DNA of 15,475 bases from Armatimonadota bacterium (GCA_026392135.1 JAPLCR010000306.1:1-15475); one strand, 5' to 3'. Positions 6,902 to 13,822 are shown, counted from the first letter of the stretch. The notes: generated by a model not told the origin, from the letters alone. Program-made: numbers and translations.

Positions 6902-7848
6902 CGCGGGGCATACAGTCCTCGAAAACGGGCGAACTCGTGGCGGTAGGCAGCCGGACGCAAGAGAACGCGGAGCGATTCGGAGACGAGTTCGGCGTGCCGC
7001 GCAGGTATGGCTCTTACGAGGCACTACTTGCAGACCCGGAGGTAGACGTTATCCACATCTCGCTCCCCAACAACCTCCATGCCGAATGGACGCTAAAGTG
7101 CGCGGCGGCGGGAAAGCATATCCTCTGCGAAAAGCCCTTCACGGTGAACCACGCGGAAGCGGTGGCGACGTTCGCGAAACTGAAGGAGTATCCCGTCTTC
7201 TTCATGGAAGCCTTCATGTACCGCACGCACCCGCAGACCGCGAAACTCAAGGAACTCATCCTCGACGGAGCCATTGGAGAAATTCGGCTGATACAGGTCA
7301 ACTTCTGTTACAACATGGGAAGCCAGTACGGGAATATCCGCATGAGGAACGACGTTGCGGGCGGCGGTATTATGGATGTGGGTTGCTACACCGCGTCGAT
7401 GGCGCGACTTGTGGCGGGCGAAGAGCCTACTGAAGTCAAAGGAACGGGGCATATCGGCGACATCTCGCGGGTTGATGAGCAGGCGACGGCGAGCCTCAAG
7501 TTCCCGTCAGGCGCGGTTGCGAATCTTGCGTGCGCGACGCAGGTGGGAACGGACAACGAACTGCGCGTATGGGGTTCGGCGGGGAGCATTCGCGTCCCCA
7601 ACCCCTGGTTCCCCAACGAGGGCGACAACAAAATCATCCTCAGCAAGTCCGGTAGCGACCCGCAAGAGATTGTCGTGACGGGCGGAACGCCCCTCTACGG
7701 CATAGAGACCGATACCGTCTTCGCGAACATAGACAGGCGCGAAGCCCCCGCGCCCTGCATGACATGGGACGACACCCTCGGCAATATGCGAACGCTCGAT
7801 ATGTGGCGTGAGAGCATCGGGCTACAGTTCGACGTAGAGAAAGGCTAA
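6847..7848 (+). CDS. Gfo/Idh/MocA family NAD(P)-dependent oxidoreductase
   Basis: A cytoplasmic dehydrogenase of 333 residues with an N-terminal Rossmann domain and a C-terminal alpha/beta domain. The dinucleotide motif GILGAGKFG is at residues 7-15, the cofactor strand VAVGSR at 31-36, and the family EKP catalytic signature CEKPF at 94-98 with Lys96. The GGGIMDVGCY segment holds the usual substrate-site region. It most resembles the glucose-fructose oxidoreductase/dihydrodiol dehydrogenase/xylose dehydrogenase branch, which oxidises a sugar hydroxyl or anomeric carbon. The ATG start follows a weak purine-rich site (AGAAAAGAGA). Gap to the next gene is 3 bases. Its leader and first codons are duplicated upstream of the PIN/antitoxin pair. 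From here to 12428 codons are visibly richer in G and C at third positions than in the genes at 1-5130. Confidence 0.93.
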   Translation: MTKLRWGILGAGKFGGTFARGIQSSKTGELVAVGSRTQENAERFGDEFGVPRRYGSYEALLADPEVDVIHISLPNNLHAEWTLKCAAAGKHILCEKPFTVNHAEAVATFAKLKEYPVFFMEAFMYRTHPQTAKLKELILDGAIGEIRLIQVNFCYNMGSQYGNIRMRNDVAGGGIMDVGCYTASMARLVAGEEPTEVKGTGHIGDISRVDEQATASLKFPSGAVANLACATQVGTDNELRVWGSAGSIRVPNPWFPNEGDNKIILSKSGSDPQEIVVTGGTPLYGIETDTVFANIDRREAPAPCMTWDDTLGNMRTLDMWRESIGLQFDVEKG

Positions 7849-7851
7849 ACC

Positions 7852-9030
7852 GTGAAAATTACCAAAATCGAAACGCACGTCTGCCATGCGCGTATGCGAA
7901 ACTGGATTTTCGTGAAGGTCGTCACCGACCAGCCGGGACTGTGGGGCTGGGGCGAAGCGACGCTCGAATGGCACACTCGAAGCGTGGTTGGCGCGATTCA
8001 AGACCTCGAATCTCTGCTCATTGGCGAAGACCCCACCCGTATCGAATACCTATGGCAGAAGATGTTTCGTCAGCACTTCTGGCACGGCACGGGGGTTGTG
8101 CGCGGCACAGCGATAAGCGGAATCGACATCGCCCTGTGGGATATTCTCGGCAAAGTGCATGGCGTGCCTTGTCATCGCTTGTGGGGAGGACCCGTTCGCG
8201 ATTACATTCGTCTCTACTGCCATCTAGGGGGCGGGCGTATGGAGGACTTCTACCAGACCGACCCCGCAGACGCAAGTCGATTCGGAGAGTTGGCGCAGGA
8301 GGCGGTAGAGGATGGATTCACCGCGTTTAAATCGATGGCGGTTCCTTGGACAATGCCCATTGAGGGGTTACGCCCTATAAAGTACGCCGAAAAGTGCGTT
8401 GCGGCGATGCGCGAAGCCGTTGGCGACGACATAGACATTATGGTAGACTGCCACGCCCGCCCCTCGCCGCGCATGGGCTTGATGTTCGCGAAAGCCTTAG
8501 AGCCTTATGGGCTGTACTGGTTTGAGGAGCCGTGCTGGCCCGAAGTTGTGGACGATATGGCACTGATACAACGCTCGGTCGTGACTCCTATCGCCACTGG
8601 AGAGCGCCTTGTGACACAACACGCCGTTAAGGAGTATCTGGAGAAACGTGCCTGCTCCATCCTGCAATGCGACATAACGCACTGCGGCGGACTTACCGAA
8701 ATGCGGCGTATTGCGGCGATGGCGGAGGCGTATCGCGTCGCCCTCGCGCCCCACAACCCGCAGGGACCCGTCAGTACAGCCGCGTCATTAGAGTTCGGCT
8801 TCTCTGCGCCCTCCTACATCATCTGCGAATCGGTGCATAGCGACGTGCCTTGGCGAAACGACATCGTATCGGAAGGCTACGAAATTGAGAAGAAGGGTAG
8901 GCTTGTGCGTCCGGGTAATCGCCCCGGACTCGGTATCGAAATCAACGAGGCGGAGGTCGCGAAGCATCCCTTTGAGCAGGAGGTTTTGCAAGCCGTGACC
9001 TATCAAGACGGCGCAGTAGGAGACTGGTAG
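7852..9030 (+). CDS. Enolase-superfamily sugar-acid dehydratase (mandelate racemase/galactonate dehydratase-like)
   Basis: A 392-residue member of the mandelate racemase/muconate lactonizing enzyme family, closest in motifs to the D-galactonate dehydratase group. It would remove water from an aldonate to give a 2-keto-3-deoxy acid. The Mg2+ ligands are Asp199 (VDCHAR), Glu225 (WFEEP) and Glu251 (TGER). His201 and His301 (APHNPQGP) are the expected acid/base histidines, with Asp274 in the QCDITHCGG stretch. The N-terminal capping domain covers about 1-115 with WGWGEAT and the IDIALWDILGK helix. The start is GTG at 7852, three bases after the dehydrogenase stop, with GAGAAAGG just upstream. Placement behind a sugar dehydrogenase supports an oxidative sugar pathway. 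The true substrate epimer cannot be read from sequence. Confidence 0.92.
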   Translation: MKITKIETHVCHARMRNWIFVKVVTDQPGLWGWGEATLEWHTRSVVGAIQDLESLLIGEDPTRIEYLWQKMFRQHFWHGTGVVRGTAISGIDIALWDILGKVHGVPCHRLWGGPVRDYIRLYCHLGGGRMEDFYQTDPADASRFGELAQEAVEDGFTAFKSMAVPWTMPIEGLRPIKYAEKCVAAMREAVGDDIDIMVDCHARPSPRMGLMFAKALEPYGLYWFEEPCWPEVVDDMALIQRSVVTPIATGERLVTQHAVKEYLEKRACSILQCDITHCGGLTEMRRIAAMAEAYRVALAPHNPQGPVSTAASLEFGFSAPSYIICESVHSDVPWRNDIVSEGYEIEKKGRLVRPGNRPGLGIEINEAEVAKHPFEQEVLQAVTYQDGAVGDW

Positions 9031-9032
9031 AC

Positions 9033-10430
9033 ATGACACACGAGAAACTTCAACCATTTAAGCACTCCGGCTTTCAGGGCGTTATCGGAGTCGCCCGTGA
9101 GGACATCACCCCGCCTATCGGCATCTATGCGCGTCTCTGGGGCGCGTCCACGCACGACGTAGCGGAGGGTGTTCATAAGCCATTGAGCCTGACGGCACTC
9201 ACCATTCAAAGAGATAACGCGGAGCTGCCCCTCGTTTTAGTCTCCGCCGATTTGAGTTGGTGGCGCACTCCCGACGACGAATACTACGTGCGTAGTGCCA
9301 TCGTAGAGGAGTTGGGGATACCCGCCGCCAACGTCATGGTGAACCTCACGCACACCCATTCGGGCGCTTCCATCTGCCGAGAGGATGCGGACAAACCGGG
9401 CGGACATCTTATAGCACCCTATCTTGAAAAGGTGCGTAACGCCCTCAAAACAGCGACATCGAACGCCCTACAGTCGGCGCGTTCCGCCGTCATCGAATGG
9501 ACTTATGGCAAGTGTACCCTCGCCGTGGAGCGTGACCTACCCGACCCTGACAGCGACCGCTACCTGTCGGGCTTCCACCCCAACACCCCCGCCGACGACA
9601 CGCTCCTTATAGGGCGCGTAAGCGACGCGAACAGCGCTCATATCGCCACTATCATCAACTACGCCTGCCACCCGGTTACGCTGGCGTACCAGAATCGCCT
9701 CATCTCTCCCGACTTTGTGGGAGCCATGCGCGAACTCGTCGAAGCGAACACGGATTCCGCCCTCTGTCTCTTCTTGCAAGGGGCTTCTGGCGAACTGTCG
9801 GCGCGAGACACCTTCACCACGCCCGATGTCGCCGATTCGCAGGGGCGCGAGTTGGGTTATGCGGTTCTCTCCACTCTTGAGGGGATGTTGCCGTTCCGCA
9901 CCCAACTCCGCTTTACAGGCATCGTCGAGTCGGGGTCGCCGCTTCCTATCTGGCAGAGCGAGCCTACTTACTTCTCTGAAAATCTCTCCGCCGAACAGAT
10001 TGCCGTCACATTTGACCTCCAAAATATGCCTACTCTAAGCGAACTGGACGCGCAAATTGCGGAGTCTACAGACCGTTTTCTCACGGAGCGCCTGAACCGC
10101 AAGCGGCGTATTCGCAGGGCGGTAGGCGAAGGCGCGACGACGGATATGCCTCTTTGGGTTTGGCGCGTGGGGGATTGCCTGTTTGTCGGACATCCCAACG
10201 AGGCGTACAACGCCCTGCAAACGGAACTTCGCGCCCACTTTGCGCCCACCCCCGTCGTTGTCACGAACGTCACGAACGGACATTTCGGCTATCTTCCGCC
10301 TGACCATCTATACAGTGAGAACATCTACCCTGTATGGCAGTCGCCCTTCGGGAAAGGCGGGCTTGGGTGCTTGATAGCCGAGGCGAAAAAGGCGGGAGAC
10401 AACCTACTTTCTGAGGAGAGCGAGGCGTGA
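9033..10430 (+). CDS. Neutral/alkaline ceramidase-like hydrolase (N-terminal domain family)
   Basis: A 465-residue protein resembling the catalytic N-terminal domain of neutral ceramidases, a zinc-dependent amidase fold. Matching features are the opening GVAREDITPPIG at 19-30, the zinc-type HTHSG at 107-111, the NYACHPV histidine segment around 213, QGASGE at 249-254 where classical ceramidases carry the nucleophile-containing NAGDVSP stretch, and TNGHFGYLPPDHLYSE near the C-terminus. No signal peptide is visible, unlike true secreted ceramidases, and the C-terminal Ig-like domain of those enzymes is absent. In this operon, 2 bases after the dehydratase, a hydrolase acting on a sugar lactone, ester or amide is more plausible than ceramide hydrolysis, but that is inference. 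The altered nucleophile segment adds doubt about the activity. Confidence 0.8.
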   Translation: MTHEKLQPFKHSGFQGVIGVAREDITPPIGIYARLWGASTHDVAEGVHKPLSLTALTIQRDNAELPLVLVSADLSWWRTPDDEYYVRSAIVEELGIPAANVMVNLTHTHSGASICREDADKPGGHLIAPYLEKVRNALKTATSNALQSARSAVIEWTYGKCTLAVERDLPDPDSDRYLSGFHPNTPADDTLLIGRVSDANSAHIATIINYACHPVTLAYQNRLISPDFVGAMRELVEANTDSALCLFLQGASGELSARDTFTTPDVADSQGRELGYAVLSTLEGMLPFRTQLRFTGIVESGSPLPIWQSEPTYFSENLSAEQIAVTFDLQNMPTLSELDAQIAESTDRFLTERLNRKRRIRRAVGEGATTDMPLWVWRVGDCLFVGHPNEAYNALQTELRAHFAPTPVVVTNVTNGHFGYLPPDHLYSENIYPVWQSPFGKGGLGCLIAEAKKAGDNLLSEESEA

Positions 10431-10654
10431 GGCAGAGCGTAGTCGGGCGAATTCTTTGGAAGGCGGGACTAGATTCTAGTTTCCGCCACCGCCTGTTAGC
10501 GGGTATGGGCAACGCGCTTGCGGAAGAGGGCTTCATATTGAACGACGAAGAGATGCAGACACTCCGCGACCATAGTGCCTCCTTCTTGAGCCTGAGCGAT
10601 GCTATGGCGCGGGAGCGTATTCTTTCGATAGCGCGTTCGCAGTATAGGCGTTAG
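10427..10654 (+). CDS. Small protein resembling an NHLP-type leader domain
   Basis: A 75-residue protein starting at a GTG that overlaps the preceding stop (GTGA), so it is the last gene of the four-gene operon. Its pattern of an N-terminal helix, then D-S-S-FR-x-RLL, a mid helix ending in ALAEEGF, and LNDEEMQTLRD looks like the nitrile-hydratase-leader (NHLP/Os1348-like) clan. Those domains are found both as leader peptides of modified peptides and as free-standing proteins. It ends in a basic helix (ILSIARSQYRR) and has no Gly-Gly cleavage site followed by a Cys/Ser/Thr-rich core. No modifying enzyme or peptidase-transporter lies in the window. It may thus be a small helper protein, not a peptide precursor. 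The family match is by eye and moderately uncertain; the gene itself is well supported by coupling. Confidence 0.65.
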   Translation: MRQSVVGRILWKAGLDSSFRHRLLAGMGNALAEEGFILNDEEMQTLRDHSASFLSLSDAMARERILSIARSQYRR

Positions 10655-10808
10655 GTTTGATTGAAGGACTTTACACGCGCTCTACTCTCCCGACTGCTAC
10701 CTCGTATGCCTATCCCCTATTTTCTGTACGCGATTCCGTCTCGTCTTAGTGTGAAGCATAGGGCTATGAGTTACCGGAAACTAAAGCGAATAAAATGATC
10801 TAAAGTGC

Positions 10809-10837
10809 TTTACATTTGTGCCGAATATTGTTATCCT
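10809..10837 (+). promoter_or_regulatory. Promoter of the exported protein gene at 10872
   Basis: TTTACA (10809-10814) and TATCCT (10832-10837) are 17 bases apart in an AT-rich stretch, giving a leader of about 30 bases that carries AAGGAG at 10861-10866. The 217-base gap 10655-10871 holds nothing else that can be supported. Confidence 0.5.
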
Positions 10838-10871
10838 CTTTGTATCTACAAAAGCGCAATAAGGAGATTGA

Positions 10872-12428
10872 GTGATAATGAAGAGAGTTACGGGCTGGGT
10901 TGGAGTAGCATTACTTTGGCTATGTAGCGCAGTGGCACTAGCGCAAGGAGGATCCCCTAAAATGATAGGTATGTATGTACACCAGCACTGGCCCTATAAG
11001 CGTCCCTACGCGGCGCGAACATGGACGCTGGAGGATTGGCGCGGGTATACGACGGGCTTGAAAGCCCTTGGGTTTAATACGATTCTGATGTGGCCCATGC
11101 TAGAGACGGTTCCAGAGCCGCTTATGCCTAGCGACAAAGCGAACCTTGAAAAACTGAGCAAGGTGATTGATATGCTCCACAACGAGCAGAGTATGCGAGT
11201 CTATATCGTGATATGCCCGAACATCGTAGCGCGGCAGGCAGAGGCGCGAAAGGCGACGTTTCAGAAGCGTCACTACTACTATTGTGAAGACCTCGTGAAC
11301 CCCGCCGACCCCGTAGCTATGCAGAAGATGATAGCGTGGCGCGAAAAACTGGTGCAACCGCTCAAGAACGTGGACGGCGTAGCGATTATCGACAGCGACC
11401 CCGGCGGCTATCCAAACTCCACTATCGCTGAATTCGTAAACCTCTTAGGTGAACACAGAAAGATGCTGAACCGCGTTCGTCCCGGTATCGAACTGCTCTA
11501 CTGGATGCACGCGGGTTGGCGCGGGTGGGGCAGGCTGTACGAAAAGGGTAAACTTGACCTCGGAAAGCCCGCCGAATACGAGGAGACCCTGCAACGCCTG
11601 ATGGCTCTGAACCCGGAGCCTTGGGGCATGGCGAACGGGCTAGAGTATGCGCGAAAGCAGGGTGTCGCGGAGAAAGTTATCAGTTTCAACTATGGGCGGA
11701 TTGAGGGCGAACCTTCCTTCCCTTGCACAAACTTTACGGGGGCGAACGCCTACGAGGGCGCGAAGAGCGACGCGCCTCGCGGGGTGATGGGCAACGCTCA
11801 GACCCACTGCGTACAACTTCCGAACACGTTCGCCTTTGCGCGGGGGGCGCAGGGCTTGCCTCTCTCGAATGAGGAGTATGTTACGTTTGCAGAGCGTCTT
11901 ATTACAGGGCAGGGCATAACGATAGTGGAGGCGTGGAATCTGCTCAATTCGCTGGACGCGAAGGCGCAACGCGCCATGGCGGCGAAACTGGATGGGGTAT
12001 CGCGCCGTAAGTTGCAGACGGGGGATTTGCAAGGGCTTCTGTTTGGAAGCGCAAAGCGTTTTCTGACCGATTTAGCGATGATGCTTCGCTACAAAGCGGC
12101 GATTGCGGAATTAGCGGACGCGGTGAAGAGCGGAGTCGCGGTCAAGTCGGCTTTGAAAGGGCTGATAGAGGACGGCGGGGCGTGGCAGGCGCGGCACGGC
12201 TATGAGAACAACTGGTACGAACCCCGTATGCTGGAAGCCCTGCACAAAATCGGCTCGCCGTCGCTCCGCGAAGCCTTCGCCGTGACGTATGAGGTTCAAC
12301 ATCCCGTTAAGCCCGGCGAGACCGCTTTTGAGGAGATACGCCAGAACTTTGCGCGTATCGAAACCTACACTCCGCGCCTTATGGCGGCGATGCGGAAGAC
12401 CCTTGAGGAGATGGAGGCGAAAGAGTAG
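10872..12428 (+). CDS. Exported protein of unrecognised family, possibly a TIM-barrel glycoside hydrolase
   Basis: A 518-residue protein with a clear Sec signal peptide: basic MKR, a hydrophobic core, and a signal peptidase site at SAVALA-Q. The mature part begins IGMYVHQHWPYKRPYAARTW and alternates short hydrophobic strands (NTILMWP, RVYIVICP, GVAIIDSDPGG, ELLYWMHAG, KVISFNYG) with helices. This spacing is expected of a (beta/alpha)8 barrel such as many glycoside hydrolases have. Acidic residues at strand ends (the SDPGG segment and TIVEAWN) could be catalytic, but I recognise no defined family and assign no substrate. The last 130 residues look helical. The start could be GTG at 10872, five bases after AAGGAG, or ATG at 10878, eleven bases after it; both give a good signal peptide. 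It appears to be a single-gene transcript. Confidence 0.85.
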   Translation: MIMKRVTGWVGVALLWLCSAVALAQGGSPKMIGMYVHQHWPYKRPYAARTWTLEDWRGYTTGLKALGFNTILMWPMLETVPEPLMPSDKANLEKLSKVIDMLHNEQSMRVYIVICPNIVARQAEARKATFQKRHYYYCEDLVNPADPVAMQKMIAWREKLVQPLKNVDGVAIIDSDPGGYPNSTIAEFVNLLGEHRKMLNRVRPGIELLYWMHAGWRGWGRLYEKGKLDLGKPAEYEETLQRLMALNPEPWGMANGLEYARKQGVAEKVISFNYGRIEGEPSFPCTNFTGANAYEGAKSDAPRGVMGNAQTHCVQLPNTFAFARGAQGLPLSNEEYVTFAERLITGQGITIVEAWNLLNSLDAKAQRAMAAKLDGVSRRKLQTGDLQGLLFGSAKRFLTDLAMMLRYKAAIAELADAVKSGVAVKSALKGLIEDGGAWQARHGYENNWYEPRMLEALHKIGSPSLREAFAVTYEVQHPVKPGETAFEEIRQNFARIETYTPRLMAAMRKTLEEMEAKE

Positions 12429-12451
12429 GGGGTTAGGGCAAGGGTTCTGAC

Positions 12452-12523
12452 TCTTCACATAACCTCACCCAACCTCTCCTAGCCCTCAACCCCTGCCCCT
12501 TCTCCCAATTCTGGGAGAAGGGG
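12452..12523 (+). repeat. Dispersed intergenic hairpin repeat, copy 2
   Basis: Bases 12452-12488 are identical to 5195-5231. A perfect 11-bp stem follows: CCCCTTCTCCC (12496-12506) and GGGAGAAGGGG (12513-12523) around AATTCT. Compared with copy 1 both arms have gained one base that pairs with the other. The sequence just after it (GGGTGAATGCACGGATGG) resembles the GGGCGAATGCCGATG tail of the repeats at 13239 and 13425, linking all four. Confidence 0.8.
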
Positions 12524-12632
12524 TGAATGCACGGATGGCAGTATGAGATTAGAAACCTGCGCGATTGGTTCCAAGTTTGGGGGATTGTGTGCATTTTTTC
12601 GCGTATTTCGCGGTTAACTCCTGTAACCTTCT

Positions 12633-12687
12633 AAGTTACTCGCCCACTACAGCAGATTTATGTCTACTTGTTCAAGGCGAGTTACTT
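12633..12687. repeat. Long inverted repeat downstream of the cupin gene
   Basis: AAGTTACTCGCC (12633-12644) and GGCGAGTTACTT (12676-12687) form a 12-bp stem with one mismatch around a 31-base loop. It begins 27 bases past the cupin stop on the minus strand. A competing small hairpin GTAAC...GTTAC (12623-12639) overlaps its left arm. It may act as a transcript 3' end, although no T-run follows in either direction. Confidence 0.55.
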
Positions 12688-12713
12688 ACCGAACCTACCT
12701 GCGTCCGCGTGGG

Positions 12714-13148
12714 TTAGAATGCTGAACTCTTACAGCGTTTGGGGCAGGGGTCAGAGATTAACTCGCCCTCAATTTCGAGGTCGGCGATGAACCCTCCCCA
12801 CCCCTCGCCTTCCGTAATTTGCGTTGGAAACGTAACGGCGATGAGGCGCACGTCTCCGTCGCTAAGAATCGTGTAGCCGTGCTCAATACCCTGCGGTAGA
12901 TAGATGAACCCGCCGCTACTGACCTCGAAGGACTCGCCTCCGCAGTGAAACTCAAGGTCGCCGCTCAGTACGTAGAACACCTCGTCTTCTGTAGGGTGGG
13001 TGTGGTCGGGCGGCTCCTCTCCCTTACGAGTGGTGTATTCGGTGAAGGCGGCTCCGCGCCCCGGTAGCAGTTCGCCCGCCTTCACCGTAAAGTCGATTCC
13101 AAATCGATACGTCCGACCTTCGCCAGACTTGAGCGCGTAGGGTTTCAT
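12714..13148 (-). CDS. Single-domain cupin protein
   Basis: A 144-residue cytoplasmic cupin. Cupin motif 1 is seen as His49-x-His51-x4-Glu56-x6-Gly63 in the segment HTHPTEDEVFYVLSG. Motif 2 is seen as Gly80...Pro85-x-Gly87-x2-His90 in LPQGIEH. The 2-His-1-Glu-1-His metal set is therefore complete. Such small proteins range from isomerases and dioxygenases to sugar or ligand sensors, so no substrate is assigned. The C-terminus has an unusual DPCPKRC tail with two cysteines. The ATG at 13148 has an AAGGAGGG ribosome binding site about 6 bases upstream. It stands alone on the minus strand, convergent with the exported protein gene and divergent from the Kelch gene. Confidence 0.88.
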   Translation of the reverse strand: MKPYALKSGEGRTYRFGIDFTVKAGELLPGRGAAFTEYTTRKGEEPPDHTHPTEDEVFYVLSGDLEFHCGGESFEVSSGGFIYLPQGIEHGYTILSDGDVRLIAVTFPTQITEGEGWGGFIADLEIEGELISDPCPKRCKSSAF

Positions 13149-13238
13149 CTTCTGCCCTCCTTTTCCCTACAGTTGTCCTCGTAGCGCAAAAACTCCTCCT
13201 CTGGTTTTTAGCGCATATGCCCCAACGTGGGAATGCGA

Positions 13239-13297
13239 CCCCTCTCCAACCTCTCCCCTGCAAGGAGAGGGGCGAATGCCGATGTTGGAAGGCTTTC
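13239..13297 (+). repeat. Hairpin repeat with GAATGCCGATG tail, unit 1
   Basis: CCCCTCTCC (13239-13247), or alternatively CCTCTCC (13250-13256), pairs with GGAGAGG(GG) (13264-13272). The tail 13270-13297 matches 13448-13475 at 27 of 28 positions. The style is the same as the repeats at 5195 and 12452. Confidence 0.7.
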
Positions 13298-13336
13298 TGT
13301 TTCACACAACCTATCTGCGAACGGGAGCATTGCAAG

Positions 13337-13359
13337 TCTCCCCTTTGTGAAGGGGGAGA
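13337..13359. repeat. Hairpin within the repeat cluster
   Basis: TCTCCCCTT (13337-13345) pairs with AAGGGGGAGA (13350-13359) with one bulged G and a short loop. It lacks the tail seen on the flanking units. Confidence 0.6.
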
Positions 13360-13424
13360 TTTAGAGGGGGTGGCTGGGTCAGTGCGGAAGGCTTATCGCG
13401 CTCCTCAAAGCCACCCTATCCCAA

Positions 13425-13475
13425 CCCTTGCCCCTTCACAAGGGGAAGGGCGAATGCCGATGTTGCAAGGCTTTC
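13425..13475 (+). repeat. Hairpin repeat with GAATGCCGATG tail, unit 2
   Basis: CCCTT-G-CCCCTT (13425-13436) pairs with AAGGGG-AAGGG (13440-13450), 11 bp with one bulge and a CAC loop. The tail 13448-13475 is shared with unit 1. The stem sequence differs from unit 1 but is again self-complementary. Confidence 0.7.
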
Positions 13476-13560
13476 GCACTAATCAAAAGTCGGCGGAAAC
13501 GGGAGTATCCCAAAGTTCCCTCTCCGCGCCGAGGAGGGCTAGGGAGGGATAAAAAAATAC

Positions 13561-13589
13561 TTGACACCCGCCTCAATATAGTGTATGCT
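13561..13589 (+). promoter_or_regulatory. Strong sigma-70-type promoter of the Kelch/Ig-like protein gene
   Basis: TTGACA (13561-13566) matches the -35 consensus exactly, and TATGCT (13584-13589) follows after a 17-base spacer. Transcription would start near 13596, leaving a leader of about 98 bases. The leader includes a run of eight G (13635-13642) and a weak ribosome binding site AGAGG about 9 bases before the ATG at 13694. Confidence 0.75.
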
Positions 13590-13693
13590 TTCCAAAACTC
13601 CAGAATAACACCTTCATTGACTTTTTACACAAATGGGGGGGGTAATAACAGGTTGTCGACAGTGAACTCTGTTCAGAAAAGAGGTTCAACAAG

Positions 13694-13822
13694 ATGCAAA
13701 AGGCTATTTTCTCTCCGTTTGGTTCCCGCGCTTTGCGGGGCGTTATGTTGTGCTTTATGTTGCTAGGTCTTCTTGTAGGGACGGGCACTACGGCTCTGGC
13801 GCAGACATGGGTTACAGTTTAA
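13694..13822 (+). CDS. Signal peptide segment of the Kelch/Ig-like protein, out of frame with the body
   Basis: From the ATG at 13694 a 42-residue frame reads MQKAIFSPFGSRALRGVMLC and continues with a hydrophobic core and a signal peptidase site TALA-Q before TWVTV and TAA at 13820-13822. Its position behind the promoter and ribosome binding site and its typical Sec signal make it the true beginning of the surface protein. The Kelch body starts immediately after in the +1 frame. Joining the two needs one base fewer (or two more) somewhere near 13800-13820. Either the gene is broken, the sequence has an error, or the ribosome shifts frame here. Confidence 0.65.
   Translation: MQKAIFSPFGSRALRGVMLCFMLLGLLVGTGTTALAQTWVTV

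Larger units (their letters stand above)
12429..12713. other. Intergenic spacer between convergent genes
   Basis: A 285-base gap between the exported protein gene (+) and the cupin gene (-). It contains the second dispersed hairpin repeat (12452-12523) and a long inverted repeat (12633-12687). No classical terminator with a T-run is visible for either gene, so these hairpins may separate the two converging transcripts. Confidence 0.6.
13149..13560. other. Repeat-rich intergenic spacer
   Basis: About 410 bases without a supportable gene. Three GC-rich hairpins lie in sequence: 13239-13272, 13337-13359 and 13425-13450. The outer two are followed by the same 28-base tail. The open frames crossing this region owe their length to C/G-rich hairpin arms and have no ribosome binding site. 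The cupin promoter must lie near 13160-13200 on the minus strand but is not clear. Confidence 0.65.

Noticed and set aside
9537..10022. Minus-strand open frame of 161 codons opposite the ceramidase-like gene
   Set aside because: The opposite strand encodes a conserved family over this whole interval; the antisense frame has no recognisable motif and arises from GC-rich codon bias. The same applies to the antisense frames at 1100-1507, 7093-7452 and 11640-12032.
13633..13665. Ten-codon upstream open frame through the G run
   Set aside because: No ribosome binding site and no meaningful product; retained only as part of the leader description.
13217..13766. Plus-strand open frames crossing the repeat cluster upstream of the Kelch gene
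   Set aside because: Their sequence is hairpin arms and repeat tails, they lack ribosome binding sites, and the longer one crosses a strong promoter.
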